A DNA stretch of 5,902 nt. Origin: an uncultured Clostridia bacterium. GTDB lineage: Bacteria > Bacillota > Clostridia > Lachnospirales > Anaerotignaceae. The stretch covers positions 1 to 5,902 of the forward strand of contig CATZIM010000125.1 in the NCBI GenBank assembly GCA_958420075.1, in the 5' to 3' direction. Below the pieces are notes generated by a model. The model made no database searches. It was not told the DNA's origin and worked only from the letters and a program-made list of their open reading frames with translations. The number at the start of each line of letters is the position of its first letter. The stretch's first letter is position 1. The position numbers and the translations under genes are program-made. Shown here piece by piece: positions 1 to 5,902 of the stretch.

Positions 1-837
1 TGTTTCCTTTGCAATTCTTACCACACGGTCATTGGTAAATTTCCGTACTTCCGGCAGGAAACTGCGGGTAGTGCCTTCCAGCACTGCATGTTCTGCTACG
101 ATGTTGTACTGAGTGCCTGCCTGTAATTTGCCAACACCAACCACAACAGTTTCCAGAGGGTCTGTATTTCTGGAAACGATGGTCTGTAACTGCACAACGA
201 TCTGAGATGCAATATACAGAGCATCTACCCCCAGCTGTGGTGTGGAAACGTGAGCGCCTTTGCCATGAATCTGAATTTTAAAATAGTCACAGCTTGCGTT
301 CTGCGGGCCAGCTGTCAGGGAAATTTTTCCGCTGTCCAAATGGCTTGTCACATGAGCACCAAATACACGGGTCACACCATCCAGCAGACCTGCCTGAACA
401 AACTGTCTGGCACCCTGACCAATTTCTTCTGCCTGCTGGAAGAACAGGCGCACCTGACCGGAAAATTCATTTTCTTTTGCTTTCAGAATTTTTGCAGCTG
501 TCAGCAATGTTGCTGTATGGGCATCATGGCCGCAGGCATGGCAAACACCTGCATTCTGAGAATGATAAGGCACTTCTTTCAGGTCTTCCATGGCCAGAGC
601 GTCAATATCCGCTCTCAGGGCAACGGTTACACCGTCCCCTGCTTTCTTCCCATCAATCCAGCCGTAAACGCCTGTTTCTCCAATGCGTTTGTGAGGAATT
701 CCCATACTGTCCAGTTCCCCTTCAATTTTCTTGCAGGTTTCATATTCCTGCAAACTTACTTCCGGGTGTGCGTGAAAATGCCGCCGCAAATCTGTCAAAT
801 ATGCTTTTTCAGCTAATACATAAGGTTTTACTGTCAT
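1..837 (-). CDS. M20-family metal-dependent amidohydrolase (N-acyl-amino-acid / hippurate hydrolase type), C-terminus off the left edge
   Basis: Translating the minus strand from the ATG at 837 gives 279 uninterrupted codons to the window edge. The family usually has about 390 residues, so roughly 110 are missing, including the last expected metal-ligand histidine. Visible motifs are RRHFHAHPE (18-26), LRADIDAL (74-81), CHACGHDAH (99-107), QQAEE (134-138), GAH (160-162), GKGAH (192-196) and an NIVAEHAVLEGTTR stretch (245-258). By family knowledge, C102, H104, E138 and H162 bind the metal pair and E137 is the catalytic base. Residues from about 172 form the lid/dimerisation domain. Such enzymes hydrolyse the amide bond of N-acyl amino acids or related conjugates in the cytoplasm; no signal peptide is seen. 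Translation should start from an AGGAAAGGA site (847-855), 9 bases before the ATG. An ATG at 845-847 is in another frame. The gene follows metQ after an intrinsic terminator. The family call is secure; the substrate is unknown, and N-acyl-methionine is only a contextual guess. Confidence 0.93.
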   Translation of the reverse strand, partial: MTVKPYVLAEKAYLTDLRRHFHAHPEVSLQEYETCKKIEGELDSMGIPHKRIGETGVYGWIDGKKAGDGVTVALRADIDALAMEDLKEVPYHSQNAGVCHACGHDAHTATLLTAAKILKAKENEFSGQVRLFFQQAEEIGQGARQFVQAGLLDGVTRVFGAHVTSHLDSGKISLTAGPQNASCDYFKIQIHGKGAHVSTPQLGVDALYIASQIVVQLQTIVSRNTDPLETVVVGVGKLQAGTQYNIVAEHAVLEGTTRSFLPEVRKFTNDRVVRIAKET

Positions 838-862
838 ATTTTTTCATCCTTTCCTGCCCTTC

Positions 863-891
863 AAAGAAAACAGGTCGGGCTTTCCGACCTG
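863..891 (-). terminator. Intrinsic terminator after metQ
   Basis: On the minus strand a perfect 8-bp stem (CAGGTCGG, 884-891, with CCGACCTG, 871-878) closes a 5-base AAAGC loop and runs straight into TTTTCTTT (863-870). This is a classic rho-independent terminator, starting 18 bases after the metQ stop codon. It ends only 8 bases before the ribosome binding site of the amidohydrolase on the same strand. It therefore probably acts as a partial terminator within the operon rather than a clean boundary. Confidence 0.85.
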
Positions 892-909
892 CTCTTGTGT
901 TCTTTGGGA

Positions 910-1782
910 TTATTCTGCACCTTCCCATGCGCATACAAATGCGCCCTGGTATTCGTCTTCAATGGTTTTCTGTACTTCTGGTGTCTGGTATGCTTCTACG
1001 ATTTTTTTGTACACTTCGTTGTCTTTATCTTCTGTACGAGCAACAATCACGTTTACCAGATCAGGTACTGCTGCATTTGTTTCAGGGTTTACATCTTCTA
1101 CAAAGATGGTATCTGTCACAGGGTTCAGACCTGCTGTGAAAGCATTGCCGCCGTTGATGATGGCTGCTGTGCAGTCAGGCAGCAGATTTGCCAGTGTTGC
1201 GGATTCTGCTTCCATAATTTCGATCTGTTTGTTGTATTTGGTGATGTCTGCTTTTGTGGGAACAACGCCTTTTGCAGGGTCACATTCGATGATTCCAGCT
1301 GCTTCCAGCAGTTTCAGCGCACGGCCGCCGTTTGTCAAATCGCTGGGGATCGCGATAACGTCACCGTCTTTGATCTCTTCAATGGAAGAAATCTTGTCTT
1401 TGTTGTTGTAGATGCCCAAAGGTGCGATGATGGTATCGCCGATGTCTACAATGTCATAACCTTTCTGCTGAATGTCGTTTGCCAGGAATGCTTTATGCTG
1501 GAACGCGTTCAGGTCGATTTCACCGTCATTCAGGGCACGGTTGGGTGCTGCGTAGTCTGTGAATTTCACCAGTTCCACTTGAATGCCGTCATCTGCCAGC
1601 AGTTCGTTGATGGTATCCCACTGGGCGTTGTATTCCCCAACCACACCAACTTTTACAACAGTGGTTTCGCCGCTGTCTGCTGTTGCTTCCTGTGTGTCTG
1701 CACTGCCGCCGCAAGCGGTCAGAGATACTGTTGCTACTGTTGCCAAAGCTGCTGCAATCCATTTTTTCGCATTTTTCTTCAT
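910..1782 (-). CDS. metQ: MetQ, methionine-binding lipoprotein of the MetNIQ ABC importer
   Basis: This 290-residue protein is the substrate-binding component of a methionine ABC importer (NlpA/MetQ family). It has a lipoprotein signal peptide: positive residues MKKNAKK, a hydrophobic stretch, then lipobox L21-T-A-C24, with Cys24 as the predicted lipid-anchored N-terminus. It should sit on the outer face of the membrane and deliver methionine to MetI. Family features include VKVGVVG after the linker (43-49), FTDYAAPNRAL (74-84), NAFQHK (92-97), and later SDLTNGGRAL and INGGNA segments typical of this binding fold. The length is normal. The ATG at 1782 follows AGGGAG (1792-1797) at 9 bases. 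It lies 80 bases after metI, in an AT-rich gap with no convincing promoter, so it is most likely cotranscribed with metN and metI under the T-box. A terminator follows it. Methionine as ligand is inferred from the family, the neighbours and the leader; related NlpA proteins can bind other amino acids. Confidence 0.95.
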   Translation of the reverse strand: MKKNAKKWIAAALATVATVSLTACGGSADTQEATADSGETTVVKVGVVGEYNAQWDTINELLADDGIQVELVKFTDYAAPNRALNDGEIDLNAFQHKAFLANDIQQKGYDIVDIGDTIIAPLGIYNNKDKISSIEEIKDGDVIAIPSDLTNGGRALKLLEAAGIIECDPAKGVVPTKADITKYNKQIEIMEAESATLANLLPDCTAAIINGGNAFTAGLNPVTDTIFVEDVNPETNAAVPDLVNVIVARTEDKDNEVYKKIVEAYQTPEVQKTIEDEYQGAFVCAWEGAE

Positions 1783-1862
1783 AGTTTTCTACTCCCTTTC
1801 TTTTCTCAAAATATTATTTATGTTCTATATCCTTAAAATAGTTTCCCATTTCAAAGCAACGA

Positions 1863-2540
1863 TTAATGTGTGGTTCTCCGAATGATAAGATTGCCCACAC
1901 CCTGAATCACACTGATGATAATCAGAATGATGATAACAGTTACCCAGATCATGTCACGATAACCCATCTGGTAGCCGTAACGGATGGCAAAGTCCCCCAG
2001 ACCGCCGGCACCGATAGCACCAGCCATAGCTGTGATACCGATGAGGCTGACAAATGTAATCATGGTCACACGAGTAATACCGGGGATGCTTTCTTTCAGA
2101 TATACACTGAAAATGATTTCCAGTGGAGAAAATCCCATGGAAGCGCTGGCTTCCACCAGACCGTAGTCCACATCTGCCAGTACGGATTCAATCTGTCTGG
2201 CAAAGAATGGAACTGTTCCCGCAATCAGTGCCACATAAGAACCGGTAACGCCGGAACCTGTTCCCACCAGGGCACGGCTTACAGGAATCAGCAACACCAT
2301 CAGGATAATAAAGGGGATGGAACGAATCACGTCGATGATCTTATCCAGAATTTTATACAATACCGGATTTGCCATGATGCCGTCGCTTTTGGTAACGATG
2401 AGCAGTACCCCCAGAAATAAACCCAATACAAAGGCAATGACACCAGAGATAATCAGCATCTGGAAGGTCTGCCCGATACATTTTACAAGTTCCGAACCCA
2501 GGGCTTCCAGATTCGGTGCGATTTGATATAAGATATTCAT
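1863..2540 (-). CDS. metI: MetI, methionine ABC transporter permease
   Basis: This 225-residue membrane protein is the permease subunit of MetNIQ and works as a dimer with two MetN subunits. About five hydrophobic segments are visible, near residues 22-50, 66-88, 100-115, 157-182 and 196-220, matching the five-helix MetI topology. The EAA-type coupling loop that docks on the ATPase begins at E130-A-S-A-S-M-G136, followed by LKESIPGI. The gene starts at the ATG at 2540, overlapping the metN stop as ATGA, which points to translational coupling. Its GGAGG site (2551-2555) lies inside the metN coding end, 10 bases before the ATG. The length is usual for the family and no truncation is seen. Confidence 0.95.
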   Translation of the reverse strand: MNILYQIAPNLEALGSELVKCIGQTFQMLIISGVIAFVLGLFLGVLLIVTKSDGIMANPVLYKILDKIIDVIRSIPFIILMVLLIPVSRALVGTGSGVTGSYVALIAGTVPFFARQIESVLADVDYGLVEASASMGFSPLEIIFSVYLKESIPGITRVTMITFVSLIGITAMAGAIGAGGLGDFAIRYGYQMGYRDMIWVTVIIILIIISVIQGVGNLIIRRTTH

Positions 2541-3568
2541 GCCTTAATGACCTCCAGTTCTACTTTTCTTTCTTCGATATATGCCAATGCTTTTTCCATG
2601 TTTTCCGGTTTTCCGCTGAGGGTCACCACCAGTTTCCCGATGGTCTTGCCTTTGAGAATGTCAATGTTGCCGTAAATGATATTGGCTTTTACATCAAAGG
2701 CTTCTGCCAGATAAGAAATCACCGGCTCCCCTGCGTTATTGGCGGAATAGGTCATCATCACCATTTTTTCGCCTTCCTGCAGTTTTGTCAGGTCGTTGCC
2801 CTGTTCGATGAGTTCATAAATCTTATCCACATTGCCGGCGGTGCTGATGAAGTCTTTGGTAACTTTTTCTCTGGGATGAACGAATACATCCTCTGTTGCG
2901 CCTTCTTCTACCACACGTCCCAACTCCATGATGGCTACCCGGTCGCAAATATCTTTGACCACTGCCATTTCATGGGTGATGACCACAATGGTGATGCCCA
3001 GTTTTTCATTGACCTGTTTCAGCAGGTGCAAAATGGATTTTGTAGTCTGTGGGTCAAGTGCGCTGGTAGCTTCGTCACACAGCAGCACTTTAGGGTCATT
3101 GGCCAATGCTCTGGCAATGGCAACTCTCTGTTTCTGACCACCGGAAAGCTGGGAGGGATAAGCGTCTTTTTTATCAGACAGCCCAACCAATTCCAGCAGC
3201 GATAAAATTTTCTTGTGTTTTTCTTCTTTGGACAAATTGCTTTTCTTCAGTGGAAACGCGATGTTGTCATATACGGTTCTGGAACGAAGCAGATTGAAAT
3301 GCTGGAAGATCATACCAATCTTTCTGCGTACTTCCCGCAGCCGTTTTTCATCCAGCTTTGTCAGTTCTGTACCGTCTACAGTCACAGTACCTTCTGTAGG
3401 ACGTTCCAACAGGTTGATGCATCGTACCAGTGTGGATTTTCCGGCACCGGAAAACCCGATGATACCAAAAATCTCACCCTGTTCAATATTCAAACTTACC
3501 TCCCTTACGGCGTGGACTTCTCCGCTGCCGGTGCGGAAGGTTTTGCTTACCTTCTCCAACTTTATCAT
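2537..3568 (-). CDS. metN: MetN, methionine ABC transporter ATP-binding protein with C-terminal NIL domain
   Basis: This 343-residue ATPase powers methionine import. The nucleotide-binding domain is intact: Walker A GFSGAGKST (38-46), Q-loop Q89 in MIFQHFNLL, signature LSGGQ (141-145), Walker B VLLCDE (161-166), D-loop SALD (169-172) and H-loop H199 in VVITHE. After a linker, residues from about 268 to the end form the NIL (C2, ACT-like) domain of MetN proteins. In E. coli this domain binds methionine and inhibits transport when the cell is replete; the same control is inferred here. The ATG at 3568 follows AAAGGAG (3578-3584) at 9 bases. It is the first gene after the T-box leader, 23 bases past the terminator T-run, and overlaps metI by 4 bases. 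The NIL domain, the gene order N-I-Q and the leader together separate it from other amino-acid importer ATPases. Confidence 0.96.
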   Translation of the reverse strand: MIKLEKVSKTFRTGSGEVHAVREVSLNIEQGEIFGIIGFSGAGKSTLVRCINLLERPTEGTVTVDGTELTKLDEKRLREVRRKIGMIFQHFNLLRSRTVYDNIAFPLKKSNLSKEEKHKKILSLLELVGLSDKKDAYPSQLSGGQKQRVAIARALANDPKVLLCDEATSALDPQTTKSILHLLKQVNEKLGITIVVITHEMAVVKDICDRVAIMELGRVVEEGATEDVFVHPREKVTKDFISTAGNVDKIYELIEQGNDLTKLQEGEKMVMMTYSANNAGEPVISYLAEAFDVKANIIYGNIDILKGKTIGKLVVTLSGKPENMEKALAYIEERKVELEVIKA

Positions 3569-3591
3569 GTGTATTTTCTCCTTTCGGCAAT

Positions 3592-3640
3592 AAAAAAAGC
3601 TTCCGTCCTATTGCATATTCATGCACATTAGGACGAAAGC
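3592..3640 (-). terminator. T-box-controlled intrinsic terminator before metN
   Basis: The minus strand has a 12-bp stem (GCTTTCGTCCTA, 3629-3640, with TAGGACGGAAGC, 3599-3610; one G-T wobble) topped by a second 5-bp stem (TGCAT/ATGCA, 3612-3625) with a GAAT loop. Seven T residues follow (3592-3598). The alternative antiterminator pairs TTAGG (3658-3662) with CCTAA (3628-3632) and ACG (3648-3650) with CGT (3633-3635), leaving the 7-base bulge TGGTACC between the two helices. The two folds share 3629-3635 and so exclude each other. Confidence 0.95.
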
Positions 3641-3896
3641 ATTATTTCGTGGTACCACCTAAATTCATCCGCTCCTCACGAAGCAGACCTCAACAAGTAC
3701 GCCTGCAAAATAACAGGTTATACTCTGGCACTGTAACGGGTGCACCCGTTGTGATCTAACCCAACCGGCTCGACCATACGACTCCAAGACCATCTTCATC
3801 AACATATCCCTGCTTCCTTCCCACCAATCGGAAACTCTCTGAAAGGTATTCTGCCAACTACTCTTCTCTTCCACGTCTTTGCTCTTTTAAAAAGTT
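3592..3896 (-). promoter_or_regulatory. T-box riboswitch, probably tRNA-Met specific, controlling metNIQ
   Basis: The untranslated leader contains the parts of a T-box in the expected order on the minus strand. Stem I has AGTA (3859-3862) and GAA (3795-3797), which can form the S-turn beside the specifier loop; the AGAGAG distal bulge (3835-3840); GGTG in the terminal loop (3822-3825); and the conserved TTGGAGT (3781-3787). After GAA the loop reads GATGG; ATG at 3791-3793 followed by a purine is the best specifier. Downstream hairpins include AACGGG/CCCGTT (3735-3750) and CTGCTTC/GGAGCGG (3669-3686) just before the T-box. The T-box core AGGTGGTACCACG (3648-3660) offers UGGU to pair with an ACCA acceptor end, so it expects discriminator base A73, as in tRNA-Met. 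Uncharged tRNA should favour the antiterminator and allow metNIQ transcription. T-box identity is very secure. The ATG reading is less so: GAT (Asp) is one base out of register, but the expected G73 of tRNA-Asp would not match UGGU. Confidence 0.95.
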
Positions 3897-3902
3897 GTTC
3901 CT

Positions 3903-3931
3903 ATTGTAATTCCGTTTTTTTCTTTTGTCAA
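3903..3931 (-). promoter_or_regulatory. Sigma-A promoter of the T-box-metNIQ operon
   Basis: The minus strand carries a perfect -35 hexamer TTGACA (3926-3931), a 17-base spacer and the -10 hexamer TACAAT (3903-3908; 5 of 6 consensus bases). Transcription should start near 3896, which places the whole T-box in the transcript and gives a leader of about 328 nt before metN. The flanks are AT-rich. Confidence 0.9.
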
Positions 3932-3986
3932 TGGTTTTTTATTATTTTTTCACATGTTTTTTTATTCAGCCAACGCGAGATTTCAT

Positions 3987-5711
3987 TCAAGCCTGCATTT
4001 CTGCCGTTTCCATGATCTGGTATTCCGCATTCCCCAGCAGATCTCTTTTGCCATAATCAAAGAGTACCGCTTTCTGTTTCTCATCACCGAAAACTTCCAG
4101 ATGGGTCTGGCGAAGGGCTTCCTTATTGCTCTTGTAATGGGGCAGACATTTCTGCCACAAATCAGGATTGCCGTAGAAAGCAAATACCTTGTCATGCCAC
4201 TGTTCTTCGTTGGTCACTGTCAGCCATGCAGGCAGTTTTTTGGGCTTTTCATGGAGAGCAATGTCAAACTTCATTTCCCATTGCAATTTTCGTTTTTCTA
4301 CCTTGGGATTTTGTTCCACAAACCGCCATAACACATCGAAGAGCCCCATTTTAGACAACCCCAGATAATGATAATTCTCCCCTACCCAAAACTGGGACAG
4401 CGCCTCAAAAAAGGCAAAGGGACTTTCATATAAAGGCACCAGATATGCAAGGGTATGGAGGAAACGTCCGCTGTTGTAATAAGTTTCCACCATTTCTTCC
4501 ACATATTTCAGCCGCAGCGTATCAGCATAAGGCAATTCATGGGTGGTCAGCACTTCATAAGGTGCTGTGTCGTGATAAACGATTTCAAACTCCTTCTGTT
4601 TCTGATGGAGCATAGAACCTTTCAGTACCTTCAGAAATCCCAGCTGTAACTGTTCCGGATGAAGGGCATAAACATCATTGAAAGAACGCCCGAAGGAATC
4701 ATAATCTTCATAAGGCAGACCTGCAATCAAATCCAAATGTTGATGGATATTTCCGCCATCTTTGATCTGCTGCACAATCTCCGACAAAGCCGCAAAATCC
4801 ACATTACGATTGATGGCACGAATGGTCTGAGGATTGGTAGACTGGACACCGATTTCAAACTGGAACAACCCTTTCCGCACCGTTTTCAGGAAATCAATGG
4901 TTTCCTGATCGATCAAATCCGCTGTAATTTCAAAGTGGAAATTGGTGACACCGTTGTCATGTTCATGGAGATATTTCCAGATGGCCATGGCATGACTTTT
5001 TCTACAGTTAAATGTACGGTCGATGAATTTCACCTGGGGCACATTCTTGTCCAAAAATTTCTGCAAATCCGGCAGCACCTTATCTAACGGCACAAAGCGT
5101 ACGCCATTTTCCACAGAAGACAGGCAGTATCCGCAATGATAAGGGCATCCTCTGGAAGATTCGTAATAAATGATCTGATTCTGCACATCACTGAAATCAT
5201 CTTCATAAGGAAATGGCAAAAGCGCCAAATCCATAGGATGCATCTGAGGTGTGGAAAAAATCTCCCCATTCTGCCGATAGGTCAGGCTTTCGATTTCTCC
5301 CAACGTTGCGGGATTTCCTGCATCCAGATGTTCCAGATATTTTGTGAAAACAAGTTCTCCTTCCCCACGCATAACAAAATCCACCGCCGGATTTTCCCCC
5401 AGGAAAGTTTCACTTTCGTAGCTTACTTCCGGGCCGCCAAAGCCAATGACACAGTCTGGCATGATCTTTTTCAGAATAGGACAAAGCTGCCGCAGCATCT
5501 CCACATTCCATATATAGCAAGAAAACAGCACCACATCAGGCTGTTTGCGGAACAGTTCCTCCGCAATGAAATCCAGCCGCTGATTGATGGTAAATTCCAT
5601 GGTCTCCACATGATGTTTCTGGTTATTATCCTGAAAACGGGACAGATAACGCAATGCCAGATTGGAATGAATATATTTTGCGTTCAGCGCCGCTAAAATG
5701 ACTTTTTTCAA
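3987..5711 (-). CDS. B12-binding-domain radical SAM protein (DUF4080-type), function unknown
   Basis: This 574-residue cytoplasmic protein has three parts. Residues about 1-130 resemble the cobalamin-binding Rossmann domain of B12-type radical SAM enzymes, with FGGPEVSYE (91-99) and RGEGE (115-119). Residues about 180-400 form the radical SAM domain, with RGCPYHCGYC: C189, C193 and C196 make the CxxxCxxC triad for a 4Fe-4S cluster and SAM cleavage. Supporting segments are EITADLID (261-268), FEIGVQS (285-291) and DLIAGLPYED (327-336). The rest is an aromatic-rich C-terminal region like that of DUF4080 proteins. The classical base-off DxHxxG cobalamin motif is absent, as in several members of this wider group, so B12 use is unproven. 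The substrate is unknown. The start is a TTG (5709-5711), chosen because AAGAGGAA lies 6 bases upstream, the conserved-looking N-terminus KKVILAALNAKYIHS follows directly, and no upstream in-frame ATG exists. It has its own promoter and appears unrelated to the methionine genes except by proximity. Confidence 0.92.
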   Translation of the reverse strand: MKKVILAALNAKYIHSNLALRYLSRFQDNNQKHHVETMEFTINQRLDFIAEELFRKQPDVVLFSCYIWNVEMLRQLCPILKKIMPDCVIGFGGPEVSYESETFLGENPAVDFVMRGEGELVFTKYLEHLDAGNPATLGEIESLTYRQNGEIFSTPQMHPMDLALLPFPYEDDFSDVQNQIIYYESSRGCPYHCGYCLSSVENGVRFVPLDKVLPDLQKFLDKNVPQVKFIDRTFNCRKSHAMAIWKYLHEHDNGVTNFHFEITADLIDQETIDFLKTVRKGLFQFEIGVQSTNPQTIRAINRNVDFAALSEIVQQIKDGGNIHQHLDLIAGLPYEDYDSFGRSFNDVYALHPEQLQLGFLKVLKGSMLHQKQKEFEIVYHDTAPYEVLTTHELPYADTLRLKYVEEMVETYYNSGRFLHTLAYLVPLYESPFAFFEALSQFWVGENYHYLGLSKMGLFDVLWRFVEQNPKVEKRKLQWEMKFDIALHEKPKKLPAWLTVTNEEQWHDKVFAFYGNPDLWQKCLPHYKSNKEALRQTHLEVFGDEKQKAVLFDYGKRDLLGNAEYQIMETAEMQA

Positions 5712-5744
5712 AGATATTCCTCTTTTCTTTCCGATTTTTCTTCC

Positions 5745-5773
5745 ATTCTAAGACAAAACCAGTCAAATGGCAA
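5745..5773 (-). promoter_or_regulatory. Probable sigma-A promoter of the radical SAM gene
   Basis: The minus strand has TTGCCA (5768-5773; 5 of 6 consensus bases), exactly 17 bases, then TAGAAT (5745-5750; 5 of 6). Transcription would start near 5738, giving a 5' leader of about 27 nt with the Shine-Dalgarno site well placed before the TTG start. I see no riboswitch or strong operator in the remaining bases up to the right edge. Confidence 0.65.
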
Positions 5774-5902
5774 ATGAAAAGCCAGTTTCTTCTTTATATA
5801 ATAGACAAAGACTGCCAATCTACCAGAGTATCTTCCATCTGAAAGCATCAGCTTTATTCATTTGTCATACAAAATCCCCCCATATGATGCATCTATAATC
5901 TT

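Noticed and set aside
250..1139. Long plus-strand ORFs of 188 and 281 codons over the amidohydrolase and the metQ end
   Set aside because: They lie antisense to the amidohydrolase, whose minus-strand frame carries all the M20 motifs. The plus-strand products have no recognisable domain or convincing start site, and the second runs through the terminator into metQ.
895..1836. Plus-strand ORF of 313 codons opposite metQ
   Set aside because: The product is rich in Cys, Phe and Val, as expected of an antisense shadow, and has no recognisable domain. The minus-strand frame encodes a clear MetQ lipoprotein.
1783..1862. Possible separate promoter for metQ in the 80-base metI-metQ gap
   Set aside because: The gap is AT-rich and contains TTGAAA and TATA-like hexamers, but none has a good -35/-10 pair at 16-18 bases, so cotranscription with metNI is the simpler reading.
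3735..3750. Perfect 16-base palindrome AACGGGTGCACCCGTT as a repressor operator
   Set aside because: It lies inside the transcribed T-box leader, about 150 bases after the promoter, and fits a leader hairpin between stem I and the antiterminator better than a DNA operator.
3665..3874. Minus-strand ORF of 69 codons with a GTG start upstream of metN
   Set aside because: It lies entirely within the T-box leader. The constraint there is RNA structure, and the peptide has no family features.
5774..5802. Possible divergent plus-strand promoter (ATGAAA, 17 bases, TATAAT)
   Set aside because: The -10 box is perfect but the -35 matches only 4 of 6 bases in an AT-rich region, and no plus-strand gene is visible before the window edge.

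Overview
The window looks like a stretch of chromosome from a low-to-mid GC member of the Bacillota, most likely a clostridia-type anaerobe. The grounds are a T-box leader, Bacillota-style Shine-Dalgarno sites and sigma-A promoters, and a B12-binding/radical-SAM protein of a type common in anaerobes. The genus cannot be named from the sequence. Every supported gene lies on the minus strand, so transcription runs from high to low coordinates.

From right to left, the layout is as follows. A sigma-A-like promoter (5745-5773) drives a 574-residue cobalamin-binding-type radical SAM protein with a TTG start (3987-5711). After a short AT-rich gap without an obvious terminator comes a strong promoter (TTGACA, 17 bases, TACAAT; 3903-3931). 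It is followed by a leader of about 330 nt containing a complete T-box riboswitch (about 3592-3896). The leader controls metN (2537-3568), metI (1863-2540; ATGA overlap with metN) and metQ (910-1782): the ATPase, permease and lipoprotein of a methionine ABC importer. A compact intrinsic terminator (863-891) sits just after metQ. Only 8 bases later is the ribosome binding site of an M20-family amidohydrolase, whose first 279 codons are in the window (1-837) and whose C-terminus lies off the left edge.

The genes after the T-box form a coherent unit. Uncharged tRNA, most probably tRNA-Met, should stabilise the antiterminator and allow MetNIQ synthesis when methionine is scarce. The likely ATG specifier and the UGGU acceptor-binding sequence agree with each other and with the transported substrate. 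MetN carries the C-terminal NIL domain used for feedback inhibition by methionine, so control is predicted at both the RNA and protein levels. The amidohydrolase may release amino acids from N-acylated forms, and its output is probably set by read-through of the terminator before it. I see no mobile element, CRISPR array, tRNA or rRNA, and no clear novel multi-gene system. The most notable points are the T-box logic, the terminator placed against the next gene's ribosome binding site, and the uncharacterised radical SAM enzyme.
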